DNA from: Yamagishiella unicocca
Taxonomy: Eukaryota; Chlorophyta; Chlorophyceae; Chlamydomonadales; Volvocaceae
Length of the DNA: 64,000 nt
Assembly (NCBI GenBank): GCA_003116995.1
Contig: BDSL01000001.1
Span: 992,001 to 1,056,000, forward strand
Direction of reading: 5' to 3'
Positions 49,517 to 60,661 of this stretch are shown one piece after another. How positions within the stretch are numbered: the first letter of the stretch is position 1; every line of letters begins with the position of its first letter. The position numbers were made by a program, and so were the translations under genes. Below the pieces are notes generated by a model. That model was given only the letters and a program-made list of their open reading frames with translations, did no database searches and had not been told where the DNA came from.

Positions 49517-52500
49517 ATGATTTCGCCTAAACCAGCTGCAGCAGCCTCTTGTGGCCCTTTACCTTGTTCGCTGCTTGCAATTGCAACCCTTGTGCTGTTC
49601 CTGCTCTGGACTCGGACGCCCATCAGGGCACAATATGTGACCGTAGTTGACTGTGGAAGCTCTGGCACGCGTATGTAAGTCCTGATAGCAGGCCTCGACG
49701 CTCAATCGCGATATTTGTAACGCGAAGCGACCTTCGCTGGACGCAGATACGTGTTTTCATGGAAATATGTGGACTCAAAGCGTGGTATGCCGGAGTTGGA
49801 GCTCATACCGCCATCAGCTGCGGCGGAGCTGGTTCCTAAGAAGTCAGGCACAAGTGCGTCCGCAGGATGCAAGCTTAGAGGTCACGCATCGAGTCGATGC
49901 ATGCATACCGCAACCCTGAGATGTACTTGGTGTTCTTAACCTGGTTCCGCTTGTACAAAGCGGGTTGGGTAGCAAGTCCCTTGCGCGGGGCTCATTCCTG
50001 TTACGTCGCACCAGTGGGCTGAAGGTGGCCGAGGAAGGGGCCACCGCACTACGGTCGCCATGGAAGTCCGGCATGACCCCCTCACGCCTCCCCATGCACG
50101 CACGCGCCAGCAGGCCTCACTAACCCACATGCCGACGGCCGCTTCCCGACCACCTGACGGCTCCCCCGCACCTGATCGCGCACCTGACCGCTGTTCCGCT
50201 GCAGGCTCCTACGACCGCGTGGAGACCTTGCCCGGGCTGGACTCGTTTGCGGACCGCCCGCACCACGAGCTGGAGACCCTCGCGCTGGGCCCGCTGCTGG
50301 ACTGGGCTCGTGCCGTCATACCTGCCCGGCAGCTCCCCGCGATACCCATCTTCTTGTTCGCCACGGCGGGTGGGTTCAGAGGATACCGGTGGGCTGACAC
50401 ACGGAGAGGACGGACAGCATAGAAGGAAAAGGAGAAGGGGGTGGGTGGGTGGGCAGTAGTGCTCTGGCTCCAGCGTCCACTCTTACCCTGCTGCTGCACC
50501 CTGCTCCGCTCCACGCCTCGCAGGCGTGAGGCGGATGCCGGAGATGAAGCAGCAGCTGCTGATGGACCGAGTGCGGGAGGTGCTGCGGTCGTCAGGCTTC
50601 AGGTGCGCCGGGCGGGGGCAGGTTGGGGGCGGGGCTGACTGCACAGGACGCCGGCAGCCGGTGGTTCGCCCATAGAAGGGAAGATGGAGGAAGCAAGGGC
50701 CAGCCCTAAACGGCGCTCCTTCCCGCGATCTCACCCCACTCGTGGGCCGGTAAGGGGCTGGTATTGCCCCGCTGTTGGACCGGTTGTGGGTCGTGAAGTT
50801 TGCCCCGCTTAGTTCTCCAGGCCTTCCAGGGCAGGGGGCAGGCACGTAGCGCGGTATCCGGTCGCACCGATAAAAGTACGTGACACATCCTCGTCCTGAT
50901 TTGGTGTTAACGAAGGAGGCTACCTTCCCCCCACGGCCACCGCCACCACTGCCGTGGTGCCCCGGACCAGGTTCGAGCCCTCTTGGGCACGAATCATCAG
51001 CGGCACGGACGAGGGCGTGTACGGCTGGATCGCGATCAACTACCTGCGCGGCTTCCTGGACGTGCCCACGAGCCGGGCGGTGGCTCATGCCGTCAGCACG
51101 GCGCGGCGCAGCGCCGCCGCTGACGAGGGGGAGGAGGCCGCCACCGCGGCAACGGCGGTGCTGGGGCGGCGTGGCGGTGGCGGCAGTGGCGGCGGCGGGC
51201 TGGCGGACCACGGTGCTGTTGGTGCAGCGGCGGCGGGTGCCGTGGGGACCTCGGTGTCACCAGTCACGGTTGGCTCTCTGGACCTGGGCGGGTCATCACT
51301 GGAGGTGGGTAGGAGGATATCATCGCGGGGGGGCCGTCACCGCAGCGGGGAGCCGGATGGTCAGGTGGGGGGACGCAGGCTTGCGGGGTGGGGGGGGTAC
51401 ACGAGCTGGGGGGGTACACGAGCTGGGGGGGTTACACGAGCTGGGGGGGGGGTACACGAGCTGGGGGGGGTGGGGGGAGGGGTTCGGAGACATTTGGCTG
51501 CAGGCGCCGTAGGCGGGCTTGTTTGATGAGGTTGTGGTGGACGGCGTGCGGCCAGAATGGGTGCCCTTGTTGCCGGCGGGCAGAGCACCTGCATCCTCCA
51601 AAACGCCGTCACCTGGTCTCGTGCTACCACGTATATAAGGGATGCAGTCGCGCAAACACCCATCCCAACCTTTCGCAGTTGCTGTCCATTTTGCCGGTCC
51701 CAACACCGTTACCCGACACGACGTTGGCGATGCAAGTCCTCACGCTGCCGTAACCCGAGATGTCGCCGTTGCCGCCGCCGCGCCCCCCCCCCGCCTCAGA
51801 TGGTATACTGCTCGGAGGCAACGCCGCGCGAGCAGTGGGTCCTGCAACGTCGCCGCGAGCACCACCTGGCGTCACGAGCCGCCGGAACAGACCCCAGCGG
51901 CGCCCACCAGCTGCCACACACGCACCACCACCGCCATCGCCACCAGCTGCACCCCTTGGTCGCAACTAAGCGGCGCCTGCAGCACCAGCAGCAGCACGGC
52001 GTTGCCGCGGGGGAGCTTGAGCGGCAGGTGCAGCAGCAGGTACAGCAGGAAGACGCGGTGAAGCAGGAGGACGCGGCGCCGCTGCCCGGACGTGGACTGC
52101 TGCTGGGCCCTCGGTTCTACCAGCTGAGGACGCACACGTTCCAGAAGTACGGCCTCAATGACGCATTCGACCGCTCCGTCAGCCTGCTGCTCCAGGTGCC
52201 CATCGGGGTGGCGGCTGGGGATCCCGGCACGTGAACACAACTCGCTGGCGGTAGGGAGAGTAGTGCGAAGCTGCTGATCCACGCGGCTCGGGGGCGGCAC
52301 AACTGCTCTGCGCTTCCCCCGCTCGTCACCCCGCACCCACGTGATGCCTGCCCCAGCCCGGCCGCCCTCGTAAGGTGCTAAACCGCTCCATCCCATTCCC
52401 CACTCAACCTTCACTGCGAATGTTTCCATACCTCAGGAAACACTCGTTCCTCCGCCCCAGGCGCCTAGCCCCCCACCGCCTGTGTCGGCGGCGACACTGG

Positions 52501-55500
52501 CTGCTGGCCAGGCCGCTCAGGTGCAGGCGCACGATGACGCCGCCCTCAATAAGCGGCCCCAGCGGCCGGCCCTGCTGCGGCCCAACGGCCGGCAGCTGCC
52601 ACCGCCATCCGATCAGGCTGCCCACGGCGCCGCCGCAATCGCTGTACCCGCCAACGGTACGGCGTCTGCTGCAGGAGCTGGCGGCGCTGGCGTAGCCACT
52701 ACCCGTATTTCCGGTGCCGCGGTGGCAACACCCAGCACCACCCGGGTGGGCATGGAGACGTCGTCTCTGGCCTCTTCCGTGCACTCGCAAGGGAAGGGGA
52801 CGACGTCAGCGCTGGGTGCACAATCAGCTGAAGGAGCGCAGCAGCAGCATGAGAGGCTCGCGACAGGAACAACATCCAACACTGATGACGCAGCTTACAA
52901 ACAACAGCAAGGGCAGCAGAAGCAAGCTGCCGCGGAAGCGGCTGATGCTGGCGCTGGCGCCGCCGCTGCGTCCACCGCCAACGGCTCCACCGCGGCTCTT
53001 GGTACCGGCAGCAACGCGGCCAATGCAGCCAGCGGCACAGCGGCCGACAAGCTCCGTACTCAGGCGGCCACCCTGGAGCAACAGAAGAGGGACTCGGAGC
53101 GGATCATCCAGCTGGTGAAGGAGCAGCTGGCAGCGGCCCAGGACCGTACGGATGGCGGCAGGGGCGGCGGAGCGGCAGCCGGTGGGGCCTTGCAGGGCGC
53201 AGCCTCCACAGGCACCGCTGTGGGTTCGGCTGGCGCCGCCGACGCCGCAGCTGCAGCGGCTGCGGCACGGGCCGTAGGCAGCGATAGTGGCGGCGGCAGC
53301 ACCGCAGGCACCTCCCGCTCCATGAGCATCAATGCCCAGGGTGACGTCAATGAGGTCAGGGTGGCCGCGGTTAAGCCAACAGCCACATTCACAGGGCTGC
53401 GGCGATCCGAAGCTATTAGTCGTCAGGGGGCCCGGGAACAAGGTGCCGGGAGTAGCCTCACCGCCACCCCCCTGGGTGACGGGACGGCCCGCGGGGCGAG
53501 TAGCGGTGGTGGTGGTGGTGGCGGTGGTCGGGAGGCAGCAGGTGGGACGACGAGGTCGCTTGCTGCTGGTGGTGGCTCGGGTGCCGTTGGGGAGGCCGGG
53601 AGAGCGCGGCTGCAAGCGGAAGGGGCCGCGCTTGATGCCGTCGGAGTCAGTGTCGGCACCGGAGAGCATCAAAGCCGCAATGAGGGAGCTGGTGGCAGCG
53701 GAGCGACCGGCGGTGCCAAGTCCCACGAGGCGGAAGTAGCGGCGGCAGCAGTGGCGGGGCGGAGCACGGCCGCGGTGGAACAGGGGTCTGGCACCTCTGG
53801 TCAGGAGGGCCGGGCGCGGCGGCGCTTGGCGGCGATGGGGCAAGGGAGCTCGGGGGTGTTGGCGGAGGGGGCGGACGCGGCGGGGGCTGCGCGGCAGGGC
53901 GCCGCTGGCTCGGTGGGGTCCTCGGAGGACGGGCTGGCGGCGGCGGCGGGTCTGGCGGCGGTGGCTGCGGCCGCTGCGGCCAAGTCGTCGACGACCGGTG
54001 CGGGCAGCGGCGTCGTGGTGGTCGGCCGCAACGACGCCGACGTCACCGGCCGCAGGCAGCGGCACGTTGTCGTGCGTCACCCCTGCATGCACGAGGGTGA
54101 GCCACACGGATTGCAGCGGCAGGGGGATCTGCGGGATCCCTCACTGGGTCTGTCGTGTTCGGGAGCGGTGGGATGAGGAGCCAGATCGCCGCGCGCCCGC
54201 CCAAGCGCCCACTCTGCACCCTCCCAACCTAGCCCCGCTGCCGCCACTCCGCCTCTCCGCTCCGCCTCGTTTTCCCCGGGCTTTCCTCACGACTTTACCC
54301 TGGCCGCCTCGTAGGCTTTTCCCGGCAGTACACTCGCATCCACCGGTACGGCATCCTCCCAGGCACTCCCACGCTGCAGCTGGTGGGCAGCCCGGACTGG
54401 GCGGCCTGCCTGGCGCTGGTGTCCCGTACAGTCAACGCGTCCGCCGGCTGCGGCAGCAAGCACTGCCTGCTGGGCTCGGCGCAGCCAGAGCTGCGGGTGA
54501 GTGGGCGCTGGAGGGTTGGGGAGGAAGGGGAGGGGCAGCGGGGCCTGTGGAGGGCCGGGCTGCATGAGGTACCTTCGACTTGATGCACACGATGCTGGGC
54601 GGCTTCATGATTTGATCGCGTGTACCCACAGGAGCCCAGTCTAGTGTGGTTCCAGTGATGGCATTCGTTTTCGCCAATGCCGTCTACTGAGGAATATGAT
54701 CGCGCATCCTTGCGTCCCTGCTTTCCAGCTGGTCTGATTGTTGCGACGTCTTCACGCCGCCTCCTAGCCGAACCATCCTTCCCAGCTGCAAGCAACCTAC
54801 CATCCGCATCTCCCCAATCCAGCCACTCCCCGCAACGGGCTTTCCTCACAACTTTATCCCCGCAACCTCCCTGCAGGGCCCCTTCATGGCGCTGGCTGGG
54901 TTCTACGTCGTGTGGACGTTCTTCGGGCTGCACGGCGGAGAGACTCCGGGCGCCGTGCTCAGCGCCGCGCAGGCGCACTGTGGGCTGCCGTGGGGCGACG
55001 TGGAGACGCGGCTGGGGCACCATTTCAACGTCGAGAAATACTGCTTGTGGGGCCCCTACGTGGCACACCTGCTCACTGCGGGGCTGGGCCTGGCGCCGGA
55101 GCAGTTTGACATAGGTGAGCGCGAGGCTCACAGGAGCGGGAGGGTGTCACGGCAAGGACAGGTGCGCCGAAGCTCCTGGTCTGTCGTCGTGTGCATCGTG
55201 CCGAGGGTCCTCCACGTCCCCATGGTAGGAGCAGCGCGGTATTTGCCAGGAACGAACCGTGAACCACTTTAACGCTGCTAGCTTTCATCGTTTCACTGGC
55301 ATCGCCGTGTGCGCCGTATATGGGCTTCGTCACGCCTCATAACGCGCGCCGCCCCAATACCGCAGGCGCGGGGAATGTGGGATGGCCCATCGGCGCGGCG
55401 CTGGCGGAGGCGCTCCGGCTGCCCGGCATGGGCCCGCAGCTGCCGATGCTGCCGCGCCTGGCTTCCTGGCTGCTGCCCTCCGGGTGGCTAGCCGCGCATG

Positions 55501-55826
55501 GAGCCGCGGGAGAGGCTGGGGAGGGGGACCTGCTCTCCACGGCGGCCAGCGCGGGTAGCGGCGAGGTGTGGCCGGCAGGTGGTATGGGTCTGGGCGTAAG
55601 CATGTCCCTCATGTGGGCAGCCTTCCTCGTTTTGTTCCTGGCCTGGTGCGGGTTGTACATGGCGGCGCGCACGTGGTGGCGGACAGCAGGCAGCGGCGGC
55701 AGCCTTGGCGGCTTCGGGGGGCGCGGCTTCGGCGGCCTGGGAGGCCTGGGCGGCAGCGGCCAGCTGCTGTTGCCGCTAGCGGGGCGCGGGCGGCAATCGC
55801 CGCAGCGGCGAGCTTGGCCGCTTTGA
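49517..55826 (+). CDS. GDA1/CD39-family apyrase (NTPDase) with long insertion
   Basis: Ten exons: 49517-49674, 49747-49853, 50205-50369, 50524-50602, 50971-51304, 51800-52195, 52437-54096, 54315-54496, 54877-55114 and 55366-55826, 1259 residues, in phase. The family hydrolyses nucleoside di- and triphosphates in the secretory lumen or outside the cell. Apyrase conserved regions are visible: ACR1 VVDCGSSGTRIYVFSW, ACR2 IFLFATAGVRRM, ACR3 SGTDEGVYGWIAINYL with the catalytic Glu, and ACR4 LDLGGSSLE. Cys-rich C-terminal parts follow (WAACLALVSRTVN, FMALAGFYVVWTFFGLHGG). Membrane segments lie at about residues 19-33 and near the C-terminus (MSLMWAAFLVLFLAWCGLYM), as in double-anchored NTPDases. 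Exons 6-7 add roughly 600 residues of Ala/Gly/Gln-rich sequence, making the protein about twice the usual length. Confidence 0.88.
51397..51480 (+). repeat. GTACACGAGCTGGGGGG tandem repeat in intron
   Basis: Four units of about 17-20 bp containing ACACGAGCTGGGGG in intron 5 of the apyrase gene, differing mainly in length of the G run. Confidence 0.85.
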
Positions 55827-56520
55827 GCGACGGTGGTCATGCCGAGTGCGATTCGGCTGGCATCCAAATGGTGATGAAAGGGTCGGTTAACCACACTAGC
55901 ATGGCTTCCTTCGATTAAGACCGCTTCCTAGCCCTTCGCCGGCTGGTTGTACGGCACATCGTATTGATGGTTCATTTATATCAAGAGGCTGAGTACCGAG
56001 TGCTGCAACACAGGCCGCCTCAAGCTATCGAAGCAACGAACACGAGCATCCATCCTGCACACCGGCCCTCATTTGCACGCCGCTTACGTTAATGACAATT
56101 GTACTTCAGGCGCTTATGCCGCCCGCCCTAGACCGCAATGGTCGCTACGTCGCGCAGCGGCCCAATCGCAGCGGCCGTGCCCTGCCCGCCACAGCGTATG
56201 ATCGCTCATTCCACCTGGCCTGCACTAGATCGCGTCCATCACTGTTGAAACGGTCTGCCATACTTCTACCAGTTGCATCAGTCGACCATCGTCGAGATGA
56301 TCTGCCACACCCCTTCTATCCAGAGCCAACACTGCACGTGCCAACCGGTCTCTGCTACCGGGCTTCCTCGAAAGCACCTGCCCTCTCCATTAATCTCGGC
56401 TACAGTGATTCTCCTTTAAGCATCTGATATTCTCCGTTCCCTTGTGCCTCAAGTTACCTATCGACAATCCTCCGCGCTCCGCCCTAAGAGGAGACAGGCT
56501 GCCGCACGCGTGACGCGCGC
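55827..56520. other. Convergent 3' region
   Basis: Holds the 3' ends of the apyrase gene (plus) and the first DCD-RING gene (minus). Around 56125-56185 it shares a short block (CAGCGGCCCAATCGCAGCGG) with 60420-60440, downstream of the second DCD-RING gene, so the duplication may include some 3' flank. Confidence 0.5.
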
Positions 56521-59315
56521 CTACGACACTAGCGCCTTGACTATCTTCTTGACTGCCACGGGTTTGTCGCACCTGGCACAGGCGGGGTACGACGCCGCCA
56601 CCTGGTTGGTGTCGGGGCAGCACACGTCGCAGGGGCCCATGTGGTTGCACTCCAGCAGGAACCAGCAACCCGTGCGGTCCTGGCACAGCGGACAGACCAG
56701 CGCCGGTGCTGCAGCCGGGGCTTGGGCCGGTGCTGCAGCCGGGGCTTGGGCCGAAGGTGCGGGGGCGGCTGCTGCAGGCACGGCGGGCGGCGGCCCTCCG
56801 AAGGGCGGCGGAGTCACGAAGCGCGCCGCCGCCGCCGGGGCCACGGGTGCGGGAGGCCGGTTCATTGGCGCACCCGCGCCCATGAATCCCGCCGCGCCCG
56901 GGCCTATCGGCCGTGTCGCCAACGGCACGCCCGCCGGGGCCTGCTGCAGCGGCCGAATCATCGGCTGGTTGGAATACGATACCGGTATCAGGGGCCGCAC
57001 CAGGGGGGCCCCTCCCGCAACTGGCGGCGCAAAGTTTCGCGCCGCGTTGATGAAGCCCGGCCGCACTGACCCCGGACCCGGGGCTGACAGTGGGGCCGCA
57101 GTGCCCGGTGGCGGGGCCACTGGGGCTGCAGTCGTGTGCGCTAGCACCGGAGAAGGCTGCACCGCAACCTGCACTGGAACAGGGCCTCTGGCTGGGGCGC
57201 TGACGGGGGCTTGCTGGGGCACCTGAGCTGGTTGATTCGTCTGCTGGGTTGGCTGATAGGGCTGGAGGGCCAGCTGAGACGCCTGGGTCTGCTGGATGAC
57301 CTGTTGGGTCTGCTGGGGCGGCTGATAGGCTGGCGGTGGGATCGACTGTCCCGCGGGCTGCGGAACGCCAGCTGTCGCTACTGGACGCCGCTGTTGCTGG
57401 AGGTAGAGGCACGGTGGGAGATAGCTTGGCGGCGCTGGCGGCGGTGCACCACCAGACGGCGGAGGCAGAGCTAAGCCGGCGGCGACCACTGTGATCATGG
57501 GGGCAGCCCCGGATGCTGTGACCACAGGTGCAGCAGCCGCAGCGGCAGCAGACGCCGCTGCCCCGGCTGCGGCGTTGACGACGGAAGCGGCGACCACAGG
57601 CGCACCCGTACCCGTTGGAGATGCCAGTGCTGCGGTACCGCTAAAAGCACGGACAGCAGAACCAGCGGGTAGCGCTGTGAGGTCGGCGGCGCCGACGCCA
57701 CCAGCAGTGGCGGTGGAAGGGCCACCTCCGAACGCTGTACCTGCTGACATGGCCGCATTGCTAGCGACAGCATTCGCAGTGGAAGCGGCGTCCTTAGGCG
57801 ACACGACCGCACCCTCCAGGGGCGCTGAATGACTGGGAGTCATCAGACCAACCGATGGGCTCTGACCTGGTGCCGGCGGCGCCAGCGAGCTCCCCACCGC
57901 TGGGCCCCCGAGTCCGGGGGCCACCGGAGCAGCCCGCACCAGGGGCCGAACCCCAGGGGGCGCCGGCGCATCCTGCGCAGCCTCTACCACCGACGCTGGT
58001 GCCGGCACCGCCGACGCAGGAGGCATCGCCAAGGCGTTGTCGGCTGCGGCGCTTGGCACCCCACTCGACGTCAGCGAGTGCTCCATCAGGACGCGCATGA
58101 CCGTGCGGGCGTCATCCCCACGTGCACTGGCCGACCTATCAGTGGGCGGGAGTTTGGGGAAGATGCCGCCGGCGGCCGAGGCTTGGAAGTCCTCCCGTGT
58201 CATGGGCGCCAGGCGCCTGATGACCTTCCAGGTGATGTGCGCCCCGTCGTTGGCGACGGCGGTCCAGGCGCCTATGACTTCGTTGCTATCCACGTTGTAA
58301 AGAAGCAGAGCGGTCCTGCTCGACGTTGCAATCTCCTCCCATTGGGAGAAGTACGCGGTGTCGAGTCGGATTGCTTCGTTCCTGCATGGGCACGGGGCGG
58401 AAGGAGCGCACGCATCGGCGCTAGGAAGCAATGGAAATTTTCGGGGCGCGTTGCAATGCAAATGCCAGCTAGTAAGGCGATATGGGTCGCTGGTATCAGG
58501 GGGCACGACGGCCTTTTTTGCAGTGACCTTCGAGACCTTGAGCGCCACTGCGCTTCCAGGAGCCGAAACGAGACAGCCATGGAAGGAAGGAACCTGATTA
58601 GGCAGCGATATCCTGATGAAAGCCTCCATCCGCAGGTTGCAGATTAGAAGGCCGTCTTTCGGCATAGCTCGATGATAGCCCCAAAGCGCAACCTGGCTCC
58701 GGAGCCGGAAAGATCATTGGCCCAGCTAACCCACATCGCTACAGGCACACCGTCCCACGCAAAGCACTAAAAAGCACCCGATCTCCAGGCGACTTACTGG
58801 ACGTAAGTCTGCAGCGTGTCGACGCTGCACAAAGTCATGCGTACCAAGTCGAAATCCATCTCTGGGTCCGGCGGGTGAACAGCGGCTGTGCTGACGGTCC
58901 TCAATGCTGGGCTCACGCCGCCTCGGCCCGCTGCCGCTGCTAGAGGTCGCGCCCATTGTGCGCCGGCGAAGATGAGCCGCTTTAGAATCGCGTTGGTACT
59001 AGCAGCAGCGGCGTGGGCGTCGCCGCTGGTCCTGCTGTCCCGCCCCTCCGGCGCCGCCTGGCCAGCGGCAGCCTCGACGGCCGTTCTTACAAGTGATGAC
59101 ACTGCTGGTGAAAAGGGGGAAGGAGACGCTGTGCCAGCTACCGCCGAAACTCTTTCCGCAGCAGCCGGCTCTGAAGGGGGAGCCGCACCGCCTGCCTCCA
59201 CCGCCTTCCCTGAGTCGTCGCCATCGCCATCCACCGGGCCCTTCGCCAGCAGCTGTGCACGTCCGTGTTCGGATCTTAATTCCCCCTGCCCATTATCTTG
59301 CTTGCTGGTTGTCAT
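56521..59315 (-). CDS. DCD-like domain and RING protein, copy 1
   Basis: Two exons, 59315-58798 and 58381-56521, give 792 residues; the intron is GT-AG in phase 2. A DCD-like (development and cell death) domain spans the intron: FDLVRMTLCSVDTLQTYV, then EEIATSSRTALLLYNVDSNE and VIGAWTAVANDGAHITWKV. This matches the DCD pattern of a hydrophobic strand, LFLYN-type strand and G-x-x-x-A-x-x-x-G. A 440-residue Ala/Pro/Gln-rich middle follows. The last 57 residues (from C736) are a RING: CPLC, then LECNHMGPCDVC, then CARC. RING proteins are mostly ubiquitin ligases and DCD proteins are stress-linked in plants; both roles here are inference. No transit or signal peptide is evident. It is a tandem paralogue of the next gene. 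Confidence 0.78.
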
Positions 59316-60661
59316 TCCAGCTGTTGGTGTGGCGTCGCTCTAAAATCACACGCCCATCAAGGCACAGAACGCAGTTGTAGTTTATTGACAAGTCCCTCGG
59401 AGGCATACATGAGCCCTGCTGCCACAATTTTAAGGATTCGCGAGTCACCACGCAATTTTGCCCGGGGCCAGGCACATATTACGTGAAGTAAGGCATTACA
59501 TATCTACCTGCTTTTCATACCGCCTTCAGCTGTGCCGAAGTGAGTTCCATTGAGTCTGGCGCCGATAGATCTGCTTAGTGTGCAGGTAAGTGATCACGCA
59601 GTGAGTGGAAGTACATAGATGCCATACTATCGCATCTCTACGTGATGAAACGAAGGCATCCTGCGCATGGATTTTATAAGCCACCGGCAACTGTCACCGG
59701 GGCCTGGTCGGCTGCCTAAAGGCCGCAGCTTAGGGCTACAGCTGCAGAACACTAAGGCAAAACATAAAGGGCTGGTCAGGAAAAAATGTAAAGTTTAGAA
59801 GGCACGTGTTCGATGCATACGCTCCATGGGCTCCGGAACCAGGGTATGGTCTCGATTCCTGCGCCGACCGTCCTGCATGCGCTCGCGCTGGTACAGTCCC
59901 GCTCTGCTTTTGGATCCTCAAAAGCAATTGGCTGAGACTCAGGCCCACCGGGTCGTTGTGCGTGCTGTGACGCATGCGAGACGTGTCCAAGCCGCAGGTC
60001 AAACAATGATACTTACACTTAAATTGATTGTACGGGGTGCTTGCCTGCTGGCTCCAGCAGCACTGCTTCCAGCCATACCAGATAGTACGGCAACCCCCAT
60101 ACCGTGACGCTGCTGGTCGAGTCCTGCGACTCAAGCCTCTTACAAACCGCACACCTCCTTCCACACCACCCGTAAGTACCCAGGCACCATAATGCATTGC
60201 CCCTCTCTTGGCCTCTGCTGTTGCGACCAGTAGAAGAGCAGATACCCTTCCTGCACAAGGCCTCATCAGTGACGAGTCATCACGCAAACCGCTCAAAGCC
60301 ACCACAGGCGATGCGCCCGATCGCTCTACCACGTGGTCTGGGCCCCCCTGTAACAGTCATTGCTACAGGCGCCCATGCCGCCTACCCTAAACCGCATCGG
60401 CCGCAAGCCCGCGACCTGGTGCAGCGGCCCAATCGCAGCGGCCCAATCGCAGCTTTTGTCCCTGTAGTTACCTCTTGTCCTGCCTGCCCACCTCCGCACA
60501 TGCTACCTAGCCTGCACGGACCGAGCCTACGGTCGTACGAGGAAGCCACCTACGTCATAGGTATTACCAGTTAGGCCGACCGTACAGGTCGACGTCACAC
60601 CGTGTGACGCCTGATGCCTCGCATGAGGCATCCGCCTGTAGATGCCGGCCCCCTGGCGCGC
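59316..60661. other. Gap between the tandem paralogues
   Basis: Contains the promoter of copy 1 and the 3' UTR of copy 2, both minus strand. A TTACA at 60140-60144 (TGTAA on the minus strand) is a possible poly(A) signal for copy 2. A small palindrome, GATGCCTCGCATGAGGCATC, lies at about 60612-60631. No coding feature was supported. Confidence 0.45.

Noticed and set aside
52824..54107. 427-codon open frame on the minus strand
   Set aside because: It is antisense to exon 7 of the apyrase gene. That exon is GC-rich and repetitive, so stop codons are rare in all frames; there is no domain or splice support.
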